Positions 18,121 through 27,504 of a stretch of DNA of 27,504 bases are shown here, piece by piece. The notes below the pieces were generated by a model. That model saw only the letters and a program-made list of their open reading frames with translations, ran no database searches and was not told the origin of the DNA. How positions within the stretch are numbered: position 1 is the first letter of the stretch; every line of letters starts with the position of its first letter. Made by a program: the position numbers and the translations under genes. Source of the DNA: Dimorphilus gyrociliatus. Lineage: Eukaryota; Annelida; Polychaeta; Dinophilidae. The stretch is from contig CAJFCJ010000148.1 in NCBI GenBank assembly GCA_904063045.1, positions 42,822-70,325 of the forward strand, in the 5' to 3' direction.

Positions 18121-20289
18121 TACAAATCTGTAGCCTGTGTTGAATGGTTTTTCAGCAATATCTGATTGTTTTTTACTGTCTTATTCATTAAATAAAGTTT
18201 ATAGTTAATGAATAAAATATAGAGGAGATTATATGATTAATTCATGTTTTAATTGGGAAAAAAACGATTAGACTATATAAATATTATTACATTTATTATA
18301 TTTCTTGTTGGTTTAACTATTACTCTTCCTGGTTCATTGCCTTAAAGGATTATTAGGGTTAGCAGGAATGGATGGATTAACTCATTCTATCATTATGCTT
18401 ATAAAACATTTATACCAAAGTCATCATTTGAAAAAAAACTCTATTTATACAACAAATGGAATTTTTCAATATACTAAATGATTAACTTTTGTAATATTAC
18501 AGAATTGAGGAATAAAACTGGTAGGAATCTTTTTTTCTCTCTCAATTATAAATTATCAAAAGAGAGAGAGAGAGATTTAATAAAAAATTCAAAAGATTTT
18601 GTGTATCTTCTATCTGGAAGACAACAACTATATTACAGAAATTGGTAATGATGTGGAACAGAATAAAGAGATAAAAACTGTAGACCCCAAGTTGTTAAGT
18701 TTTAAATTGAGGTGTTTCAACTGTGGGCCAAGTATTTTCAAGGTTTGTTGAAAGATGTTTAATTACACCACATTGGAAAAAATCATTTTCTATGGTTGAT
18801 TATCTCGTAACTTAAATCCATTTCAATTGTTTTTATAGGAGTTTTGATCTAATGCATCTAAATTGGCAGTATACTTTAATCAACAACTCTACATTACATT
18901 ATATTGCATAACTAATAATATCTAATCATTACTTATTAAAATTGCAGTAGAATAGATAATCAGAAGGCACAGTTTTAAAAGGAATATGTTGTTTATAAAA
19001 TAAAGTGTATGTTGTGTTACAATTTTGGTTTTCACTTGGTAATTTTAATACATTTTTCGAACTATCAGAATTTTTTATGCTAATTTTTTGTATTTTCATT
19101 TTTAGGAACTTTGATTGAAGATATTCATGTTAAAAGGCATCATTAAAAAACTCTTAACTATTTCGGTTTACTTTCATTTCTTACTTTTTCAAAATTTGCT
19201 TTAAAATAGACTTTAATATTTCTATAAATTAAACAAATCAGATATAAAAATATACAATTGTAGTTTGGTTGTTGTTAAAAAATTTTTGATTTTGGATTAT
19301 GAAGATCTGAGTGAAATTGTTGATCTCTTGTCATTTCCATGGAAGAAAGTGTTTTTTTGGATTATGTAGAAAAACACACTAATTCAAAAAAGTTAATTTA
19401 TTAAAAAAGATATTTTAGAAAGAAAGTTTAGAGAAATCTTTTTACTTTTCATCAACAGTGCCATCTACAGGATACCTTTTAATTTAAATTTAAAAAGCCA
19501 ATAATGATTCTCTATACCATTGATGGATACAGCAAAAACTATACATATTACAAAGAACAGTGTAATTGACACATTACTGCTGAATAGTGAATGAAATCTA
19601 AATTTAGAACTAAAGCATAATTGTTATTTTATTCAACTGCTTTTAGTTTAAACTTAAAAAAGTTTTGGTAAGTCTATAAAAGGAATTGCATTTCCCCAGT
19701 TTGGAGACAAATGTAAGTAAACAAAATCACAAACATTACTTGAAATTAGTATGAAAAATTTGAAGACAAAAATCTTTGAGGAAATAAACAGAATATTCTT
19801 TGTCTTTTGCTAGAGTCTGACAATGCATTAAGATATTTTGAAAGAGACTATGTGTACTTTCCTGTAAGGTTGTAGGTAATTACTGGTCCAAATAGAACCC
19901 AACCAGGAGTAAGCCACTTAGAAGAGAGATGTAGAATTGATGAAGGATGAATATAGAACCAAAATGTAAGAATAATATAACTGTATTCTAAAGTAATACT
20001 AGACCTGTTCACTAAGGCAGTTGATTCAGGACTGAATGCCTGTTAGTACCTACGCCCTGCTTTTATACAATTCCTTATCAGTTGTTTATGCCTTGGCTGT
20101 CAACAACAAGGGTCTAAACCCAGATAAGGATTGTTCACAACAAACAGGGTCAAGGGTTATCATATTATGCAATAGTGATGTAAACAACAACTTTGTGTAG
20201 GTTACCCCTCAAGGGTCAATTCTTACATCATATTCATGTAAATAAACACTTGTTGTTGTTGTCAACATGTTTGTTATGTAACATCTTAT
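18121..20289. other. No gene seen; long gene-poor stretch
   Basis: The first 1.7 kb is A+T-rich without open frames of note. From about 19860 the composition becomes more complex (cctgccttggctgtcaacaacaaggg and similar), as in a repeat or an LTR, but I found no matching second copy or paired ends inside the window. Confidence 0.4.
18560..18575. repeat. (GA)n microsatellite
   Basis: Eight AG units. It is the inverted counterpart of the CT tract at 17113-17140; the two flank the receptor gene. Confidence 0.9.
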
Positions 20290-20373
20290 CCTTTGCCTAT
20301 AAAAGGGGTTGATTCTGGTAGTTCGGTGCCATCTACCCTAGAGGCAACATCTACTTCAACACTTCCACCATTT
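20290..20373 (+). promoter_or_regulatory. Candidate TATA-box promoter with first exon
   Basis: TATAAAAGGGG begins at 20298. About 30 bp downstream is ttcggtgcc, a plausible start region, followed by a non-A+T-rich leader that ends in the strong donor CCATTT|GTAAGT at 20373. It could be the promoter and 5' leader of a plus-strand gene or of a solo LTR. The target gene is not evident; the nearest plus-strand exons begin at about 25.27 kb. Confidence 0.35.
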
Positions 20374-20775
20374 GTAAGTATCTATTATAAAATATCTATA
20401 AACTATAGTTCATAAGTGTACACTATGATAGCTTATATGAATACACTTATTAAATATATTGAGTTTGATATTGAATAGCTTTTAGATAGAATTCAATGCC
20501 TACTGTCCTATGTAAGATTGTTTCTTGTCCAATTCAAATAGTTGGTCTGTATTTATGCCTTCATAAATCAAAACATTCCATAAAATAAATTTTCTACATT
20601 ATAAATTGCTTTTCATTAGAAAAATGTCATATACTAAATTTAGAAAACAGCATTACTTGACTCAATTTCTTCAAAGTCTTATTTCAGCCAATTCTAACAT
20701 AAAATGTTAAATACTTACAAAAGCCTTTTGTTAATCCTAAAATGAAAATTGTAAATGTTACATTTACTTTGAATG

Positions 20776-22364
20776 TTAATCAATTCTTTTGAAAAAGTAG
20801 TGAGTTATTTTCAAAGGTTTTAAAATATCATTTACATCAAGCAAAGACTTTTTATTTCTCTGTACAATACTTTCTTTCAAAAAATCATTGTCAACTTGAA
20901 CAGAAACTGTTTCACTGTTCAAACTATCTTCCCCAATTTGAACTGCTGAGAAGAATGTAAATTTTTTCTTGCCAATATCTCCAATCAGTCCACTCATTTC
21001 ATTGTAATCTTTAGGCACAAGCCTAAAGCCTACATCCAGGTGCATTTCGCCTAAAAAGTAATTAGACTTCTCAACAGCAATTGCAATTGATGACTTAAAT
21101 TCAGTGAAAATAATCTTTTTCCCATTTGCAATTTCACATTTCAATTGATTAGTCTACAAAATCATTTGCTTTGAGTTTTCATTCCATTGAATGGTATCTT
21201 TATGGCCAAGATCAATATCGTTTAATGATACTGTGACATTGGCAGATGGAGATTGCATGACAATTTGATGCATATAGCAATCATCTTTCAGTTGGCCAAA
21301 AATCTTTATTCTGCTGTGAGAAAATCCAGCAATATATATATAATCTCCCATTTGCCCAGTTACATCATAACATATTTGTTTAGTAGACATAGTTGATTTG
21401 TCAACAACATTTTGTGCAAAGTGTGGATCTCCTGTTGCAGATGCCCGGTGAAGGAGCATTGGCTGAAAAGTAAACTGGAATTTCATTGTGAAATGTTTTG
21501 CTACCAGCTACACAATTTGCAGATATGAAAAAGGACTCTTGAGAACCAGTTTTAGTAACTGTAAATGTCACTGGATCTTGATCAACTGCAACTGGTCCAA
21601 CAGTATCAACTGTAGCTATAGAAGCATCTGGTGGAGTTATGCTAAAATAGAGAAAAGTAGATGTATAATTGATGTTGAAATTGTAATTATTACCTGCATA
21701 CACCACCACCAGTATTACCAACTATTGAGACTTTAGTTGGTGAAGTTTGCTCAGTTGACATCTCAATATCTATACCATAGACCATAGGTAGATTATTACT
21801 ACCATGTTCTAATAAAACATTACAAATATCACAGAAAATTAAAAAAAATTTTGAAAAGGAATAATGATAATACATACGTTCTTGTGAATAAACATTTCCT
21901 CTAACCTGAAATTCAAGTGTAGTCCCTCCACTCTCACATGTATAAGAATAAGTTAGTGCATAATCTTCTGTTATTGGTGAAAACAGAGTGCCTTGCAAAG
22001 TGTGAGATACAAGGCCAGAATTTAATACTTTTAAGCTTTGTAATACAATGGTTCCATCTGGTTTTGTAAGTCTATAGCTGTAAAAGAAATTAAATTGATA
22101 GATTCCTGATTTGAATGTTAATGTAAAAAGGCACCTGCAAGTAGGTGATCCGACTTTTTTTCTGAAATAATGTTGTAAGAATCAGCATCTTCCAATATTA
22201 CAGCTGGAGATTCAACTACAAAACTAAAACTGTCTGAATGAACTGTAATTGCTGTAAATAAATAAAGACATATTAATTTGATTTCATATTAAAAATAATC
22301 TAAAAATCATACAACCAAAACTCAGAAAAAGAATAGCAAACTTAATTATTGTAAAAGCCTTCAT
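20776..22364 (-). pseudogene. Secreted protein with GDPHF (VWD/ITIH-like) module, frame broken
   Basis: Exons: 22364 (ATG)-22316 with a signal peptide (MKAFTIIKFAILFLSF), 22251-22155 or -22135, 22077-21878, 21808-21694, 21641-20776. The middle is beta-rich, like the region behind VWA domains (YRLTKPDGTIVLQSL, TYSYTCESGGTTLEFQVRG). Then comes the motif ASATGDPHFAQNVV and ...DYIYIAGFSHSRIKIFGQL, as in VWD domains and the C-terminus of inter-alpha-trypsin-inhibitor heavy chains. Two lesions interrupt the last exon: a one-base frame change between about 21460 and 21435, just before GDPHF, and an in-frame TAG at 21156-21154. The second/third exon phases agree only if an unusual donor (GTCGGA) is used. 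Either this is a young pseudogene or the assembly has indel errors. Confidence 0.6.
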
Positions 22365-22779
22365 GATTTCTGGATAACTACAAAGAGTTGGGTGCTTTTT
22401 AAGGCTTTTTTAACAATAGACCAGGAGACAATTTGAAATAAACAGTCTATAAAATATTTCTATATTTTTCTCACCAAGCTACTTGAATAAACAGAATAGA
22501 CTATTTTATTCAAAAAATACCTTTCTTCTTCTATTGAATCACTGATATATTGAACATATTTAATTTCTAGTTCCAAACAAGCTAATTTTATAGGATTTAT
22601 TTACACTGCCATGTCCATTTGAGTCACATATCCACATATTTAGCAATAGAAATATTAAAAATTAGAAATTAATAAAAATCTCATAGGTAGGGGCAAAAAT
22701 TAGTTAACAAAAAAGAGTGTTGATGTAACACTAAGGCTTTTGAACAAAATTAAACCAAAAATATAACCAAAGTTGTACA
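22365..22779. other. No gene seen; upstream region of the GDPHF gene with a repeat relic
   Basis: This should contain the promoter of the minus-strand gene starting at 22364, but I see no clear TATA box. A third diverged copy of the dispersed repeat lies at about 22545-22590 (TTTCTAGTTCCAAACAAGC). Confidence 0.4.
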
Positions 22780-22985
22780 GGGTCAACAGAAAATGTCCAT
22801 AAATGAGAAATTTCAAGACTAGATTTTGGATTAAGAAATGGTTATGAAGAAGAAGACAGCAACTGATTTGTACTCAGGAGGGTCTCCTTTAAGGGTTAGG
22901 GGTAATGCAAAAAGTTAGATACCGCCAAGGGCTGGGTTAGGGTTAGGGTAAAAGCACTGATTTGTGGACACTTTCTGTCGCATCC
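22780..22985. mobile_element. MITE family A, copy 2 (206 bp)
   Basis: The ends are GGGTCAACAGAAAATGTCC and, as complement of the right end, GGATGCGACAGAAAGTGTCC. The interior (CCTTTAAGGGTTAGGGGTAAT, then AAGGGCTGGGTTAGGGTTAG) aligns along its length with the complement of copy 1 at 11279-11487. The flanks AGTTGTACA and ATAATGCAT do not match, so the target duplication is lost or was never there. Confidence 0.75.
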
Positions 22986-25271
22986 ATAATGCATTTAAGC
23001 AGATTATGAGCATTACTATGCTTCCAGTTGAAAAACTCGCTCAAGAAAGTATCTGCTACTAGAACATCTGAGGTTGAAAAAAATTGCTCAGCTTAAATGG
23101 AAGAATGTTTTAGATGGTCATAAAACTGCTGTTACGTTACCAAATAGGTGTATACTTGCTCTCACAAATTGTACTGTGTGGCCCTCCATTAAACAAATTA
23201 GAGATAGCCTCACAAAATAACTTGAGTAGGGGTGCAAAAGTACCTGGATGTGAATGTACCCCACTGGTTAATTGATTGGCATTATGACAGTTGATTGCCA
23301 TTATCATAATTATGTTTTTAAACCCATGTAAATCATTAGAAATGTCTTGAGTGAATTCAATCTCCAGCCTATTTCTTATTTTCATTTTTTTTCTAAACTT
23401 TAATTGACAGTAGTCTATGTATAAGGAGAACAGTCAAATGCAAAATCAGCATTATTTGCTCAACTTTTGGTGTACTTAGAACAAGTTTTACTTAATGCAA
23501 CAACTTGATTTTCTATGAAATATTATTTATTTCTTGACATCTATACTTGCAAGTTTTCTCTACCCAGCTTTTCTTATTCTCAGTTCTATTTGGAACTGTT
23601 GTTGTTGATGGATTTTTCATATACAATATTCGTGTTCATTCCTTAAGTAAGGGATATACTTAGATGCAAATGCATATCGATCTAGCAGAAGGTTTGGGTT
23701 TAGAAGGAAATTTAAAAGAAAAATAGATAGAAGCAAAAATTTTGCAATAATTTTAATTAATTTTTGATTTCTTAATGTAGCATTACAATATAGTTGTCAA
23801 CTTTTCAATAAAAAATGACTCTAAAGTGTTGTGTTTAATGGCTAAACTATTCTCTTCTACCAAAGAACTAACTGATTCCATTGAATATCTTTCTGTTGAT
23901 ATATATTTTAGTTAAACTTCTGGTTATGGAGGATTCCAATGAATTAATAAGGGAAGCAACTGTTGACTAGGAAGGATGGTAATGTACCTAGCCTTTACAA
24001 CATTTAATCAACTTTTTAGGACTGTCTACACTAGCTCCCCTAAATCCTGGCTTTACATTTCCTGGCAGAGGAATTAGTTGTAATACTTTTCTGACACATT
24101 TATCTAATTTTCAGTCTACAGTTGCTTGTTCAGACAATCCACACTAAAATATAAAATGGTAGACATTATTTTTTACTAATCTTCCACTGTATGGATGTAT
24201 ATTGTTAGTAGGAATCTTATGATTTTCATTTTAAAATTGTGCAAAGATTTTCCACAAAGGCTATTCCTATAACATTAAATTAAGAACAAAAGTAAGCTGT
24301 TGTTTGACTAGTGAACAATGTTCATGGATTGGAAATTTTTTGAAAAAATAATCCAAATTGAAAACGATAATTTTATCAAACAATGACGAATTAGGAAGTG
24401 GACTTATTGATATTTGTGAAAGACTTGAACAGAGTTAAGATATTTTAAAATTCAAAATTCAGGTTTGGATGCTGAACAAAGAAAACAATTGAAAATTTTT
24501 AATTCAACAGTGATCACAGACTAATAAAGAATTTATCTTATACAACTCTCCTACAAAATCAACAGTTGATATTTCAGTTCTCTAACTGTCAGATAGTTGT
24601 TTAGAACTAGAAGCTCATTTTACTCAATACATATTCTTTGAAGGAAATATTGGTGTTTTGTTGATTAATTTCTACTGAAATTACATTTATTAAGACTAAT
24701 TGTGGACAAACTTAAAAGAATGTACATTGTTCTGAGGAAACAGTAATTCTGGTTCCACAAAAACAGAAAACATGCACAAAATTATATAAATAAGGTAATT
24801 TTTGCAAAGGAGATAAATATCTCTTTTATCCAAAAAAAAAATTAAATATATCATTTTGTTAGGAATAGTGAAATTGGGAATATTTCAACAAATATAGATG
24901 GCGCTCGTCTAGCATTTACTAGTGAAACAGATACAATTGGAAATAGTTTGATTGGATCAATAAATGTATTTAAGTATTCTGGGCAGTATTCTTAACCAAT
25001 CTGCTACCCAAAATATACAATCAAAATGGAGGGTTAGCCACATCTGAAGATTATATTTTACATATCATCCTATTAAAAAATTCAAACAATAGATCAAAGT
25101 TTAAATGAAAATATTGGAAACGGAATTGATTGCATTGTTGAATAACTTAGCAGTTATGTATTTAAAATAATTTGCCAAGATCTTATCAAAATTTTAATAT
25201 CTTTATTCTCTTTAATAAATAATTGAATTTTTTAAAAAACCATTTATTGAAAATTTCAATATAACATTAAG
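22986..25271. other. No complete gene seen; repeat relics and decayed coding stretches
   Basis: A piece resembling the end of MITE family B lies at 23228-23265. A 41-codon plus-strand run at about 24018-24146 contains NPGFTFPGRGISCNTFL and STVACSDNP, which looks protein-like but is isolated. The dispersed repeat recurs at 24575-24640 (minus orientation). At about 24885-24985 a frame reads NISTNIDGARLAFTSETDTI, perhaps an upstream exon of the gene at 25272, with a stop soon after. Confidence 0.35.
24575..24640 (-). repeat. Dispersed repeat, copy 2
   Basis: The complement reads GAATATGTATTGAGTAAAATG, then CTTCTAGTTCTAAACAAC, matching the copy at 11902-11986 with about 13 bp missing between the two blocks. 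Confidence 0.6.
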
Positions 25272-26523
25272 ACAGTATCCTTATGCTGATAGTGGTGAAT
25301 TATGTGCTCAGAGAGGGGCAATTCCATTAAAATCACAAGGGACTACAATTAACTATGAATGTTTATATTGTCAATCAAATGCAACTGGTTCATTTTTAGA
25401 AATAAAAAAACACCAAATTGGTAAAGCATTGGCAATTTCAGGTATTAAAATTTATGGTAAATTTGTTAATAATCGAGGTAACTAAGAAATTGAAGATAAG
25501 AAAGCTCTCTCCTCTTTTATTCCATTTTACCTTTTTCTTTCTGCAGATTTTCAACTCTTAGATTTAAAAAAATTCAAATCTAATCAAAATATTAATCTCC
25601 TTACTGATAATGATTTTCGTACATTTCATATAATTTCTAAAAATATGAATTTTATTAAAATTTATTTTGGTAAAGTTGTAAAAGTGAAAAGTGTCCATTT
25701 AATAATTTCAAATAGTTAGTTTATAATTTTTCTGTTAAGCACAAATATTTTCTTAAGACAATAATAAAATGTTTTTTTTTTAAAAAAAAAAAGATTTAAA
25801 AGATACAACTGTTTACATATCTTGTGGAAATTCTTCTCAAACATTAACAAATTCCAATACAAAATACTCAGCAAAGACATACTTGGAAGGAGGCAAGGCA
25901 ACAGGAGACCGTATAGTTCATTCTATTGATTTCTTATTGGAAAAACTTTCAATAGTTGGTTGTTTTATAGTTATTTCTTTTGATAATAGGCAAGACATTC
26001 ATTTGAAATTATCAGAATTATACAGTTATGGAAAAATTATTGACTCTTTAGAATCTCTTACAAGTATGTTTTACCTAAAAAATAAAGTAACACAGCAAAA
26101 AATACTTTGTATTAATATTTCCTTTTTTTTTCTTTTAGCTAAAAGCAAGATAATGGAAAGAATAATTTATAAATCTTTTAATTATAGAAATGAATTAACT
26201 GACAATATCTATTTTGAAATCCAAATATCATTCAAAAAATTTGTTTAACCAGTAAAAATAAAATAAAACAATTACTTTTTCTCTACTTAAGTTTTTGTTT
26301 TTTCAATTAGAAATTAAATCAGAATACGAAATTGAATATAATTTCACATTTCTAACTCCAAACAATTTTAAATATTTCATTCAATTTCAAGAAATATTTG
26401 ATCAAAATTCTGGAACATTTTGTGTTCATTTAAATTTTAGTAATGATGTTTATAAAATTGAAATTATAGGTAAACATAATGATAATCTAACAGAAATTGA
26501 TCTTTTCTGGAAACAACCAGCTT
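25272..26523 (+). CDS. Fucolectin/F5-8-type lectin-like gene, partial at both ends
   Basis: Exons: about 25272-25477, 25547-25714, 25794-26063, 26139-26242, then about 26292 (or 26311)-26523 with a good donor (GCTT|GTAAGT), so more exons follow. The first four join in phase 1. Exon 1 ends like a fucolectin domain (GSFLEIKK...LAISGIKIYGK, compare G-R-Y-V-x-I ... L-C-E-V-E-V-Y-G). Exons 2-3 form a second module: NLLTDNDFRTF, KIYFGKVVKVKSVHLI (the W-R-V-D-L-G-x-x-x-x-V-x-x-V position), then a Cys pair (ISCGNS, VGCFIVISF) and LKLSELYSYGK. The last exons encode beta-rich sequence without a known motif. Fucolectin-type domains are jelly-roll modules that bind fucose or other glycans outside the cell. 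The signal peptide and start were not found. Confidence 0.55.
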
Positions 26524-27339
26524 GTAAGTATTGTTTGCCAATCTGTTGAAATGTTTATCATTATCATAATCAATATTATCAATGGTTAAAAACAATTTTG
26601 AAATTTTGAAAATTACAAAAAACAAGCCAAAAACTTTATGGCATAACCAGAAAATAGTGCTTTTTATACACAAATTCACCTATTTCAATTACGACATTGA
26701 CAAGAGTACAGGAAGTAGATTGATGGAAACCATTGAAATTTTTGTCATTCTTTTACTATTAGAATCCAATAAATCCAATAAATGGTCAATGTCTTATAAA
26801 CAGACTAGTCTATATTATGGTCTTTGAATAGGATAAAGACACAAGGGCCAGTACAATGTATAGCATGTTCAATATTGAAAATTTTACAAACAAGTCAACG
26901 ATTTTGGCTCCATCTATTGGTGAAGAAAGTGAGTTTTTTTGTGTTCAAAATAACAAATTTAGCAAATCAAAGTAAAATGATTAAAAGGATGCTATTGTCT
27001 GAAGAGGGAAAAATGTCTAACCTGAGTTGAGTCTTGCAGTATAAATTACATTATTTAAATTTGAATCCTAAAATCATAGAGTAAATAACCAAAAATGGCA
27101 GCCTATATTTGTTATAGATTTTTTTAGCATTGTATTAAAATAATACTAGAACATTTCTTTTGACTTGTATTGAATTCTTTATTGTCTTGAACAAGGATGA
27201 TTATGAGAGATACACGACTGACTTAATGAAGGGAGATTTTCTCTCTTTATCTTCCTCTTCAAAGTATGAAGAAAATTCGAATTAAACTAATACAACTACA
27301 AAAGTTTCTATTTCTATTTAATTTATTGTCAATTAATAA
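26524..27339. other. No gene seen
   Basis: This is either the intron after the last lectin-gene exon or intergenic DNA. Short open frames on the plus strand (26582-27030) have low-complexity composition and no domain features. Confidence 0.4.
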
Positions 27340-27504
27340 TTACAAATTTTTATTTATCTTAATAATTTCATTGAATTCGCTTATAAAAATGTCAAGGTCA
27401 TTGTATCTGTATTGAATTTTAGCAAAAGATTCGGTAACTACTTTTGGAAGTTCAAGGCTAAAGTGTCCAATTGCATATCCTAATTGTAGATATTTTTCAG
27501 TGCT
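27340..27504 (-). CDS. C-terminal exon of an unidentified gene (open at window edge)
   Basis: An open frame of 54 codons runs from the right edge to TAA at 27342-27340. It begins STEKYLQLGYAIGHFSLELP and ends DIFISEFNEIIKINKNL. The composition is balanced, with helical patterns, unlike the random frames around it, so it is probably the last coding exon of a minus-strand gene lying to the right. I do not recognise the family. Confidence 0.55.
   Translation of the reverse strand, partial: STEKYLQLGYAIGHFSLELPKVVTESFAKIQYRYNDLDIFISEFNEIIKINKNL

Noticed and set aside
18340-18480. Possible mitochondrial cox1 insertion (frame with GLLGLAGM)
   Set aside because: Only this short run resembles cox1; the flanking residues do not follow in any single frame, so chance is more likely.
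23137-23385. Minus-strand ORF of 82 codons
   Set aside because: It overlaps a fragment resembling the end of MITE family B, and the rest has no domain or splice support.
26582-27030. Two plus-strand ORFs of 81 and 68 codons
   Set aside because: They have low-complexity composition, no domains and no splice support, and lie beyond a good donor at 26523, so they are probably intronic or intergenic.
1-27504. tRNA, rRNA genes or a CRISPR array
   Set aside because: I saw no tRNA B-box with a fitting cloverleaf, no rRNA-like sequence and no regularly spaced direct repeats on either strand.

Overview
The window reads as nuclear DNA of an invertebrate animal. It is strongly A+T-rich, protein genes are cut into many exons by short GT-AG introns (mostly 56-126 bp), and the domains seen are animal extracellular modules (LDL-receptor class A, SRCR, C-type lectin, leucine-rich repeats, PAN/apple, VWD-like, fucolectin-like), rhodopsin-type 7TM receptors, a sacsin-like piece and Tc1/mariner transposons. 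The species cannot be named from the sequence. All gene models were built by hand from open frames, splice sites and intron phase.

Left part (1-9.6 kb): the main feature is one long minus-strand gene, 9621 to 2602, which I can join as 22 exons with every intron phase in agreement (about 1592 residues). Its product is a receptor: a Cys-containing N-terminal region, two SRCR-like domains, a C-type-lectin-like domain, six LDLa modules, LRRs, a complete 7TM core with NPxxF, and then, behind an alternative splice donor that overlaps the 7TM stop codon, a degenerate protein-kinase-like tail. Intron retention would give a plain 7TM receptor; splicing would give a 7TM-pseudokinase fusion. A 1.65-kb Tc1-type element with Sleeping-Beauty-like IR/DR ends lies 29 bp beyond the gene end. 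On its far side is a second, diverged copy of the last kinase-like exon.

Middle (9.6-18.2 kb): relics of related genes (an LDLa exon on the opposite strand, a possible CUB exon), a 209-bp MITE with a 9-bp target duplication and telomere-like CCCTAA motifs, an intronless double-PAN-domain ORF, a three-exon GNAT acetyltransferase, a second MITE family (207 bp, 9-bp duplication), a truncated mariner transposase, an orphan sacsin-type ATPase fragment and an intact intronless 7TM receptor.

Right part (18.2-27.5 kb): a long gene-poor stretch with one TATA-box promoter candidate, a secreted-protein gene with a GDPHF (VWD/ITIH-like) module that carries a frameshift and a nonsense codon, a second MITE copy, a plus-strand gene with fucolectin/F5-8-type modules, and the last exon of an unidentified minus-strand gene at the right edge.

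The genes do not form an operon. The shared theme is surface and secreted recognition proteins plus 7TM signalling, in a region repeatedly reshaped by duplication, inversion and DNA transposons.
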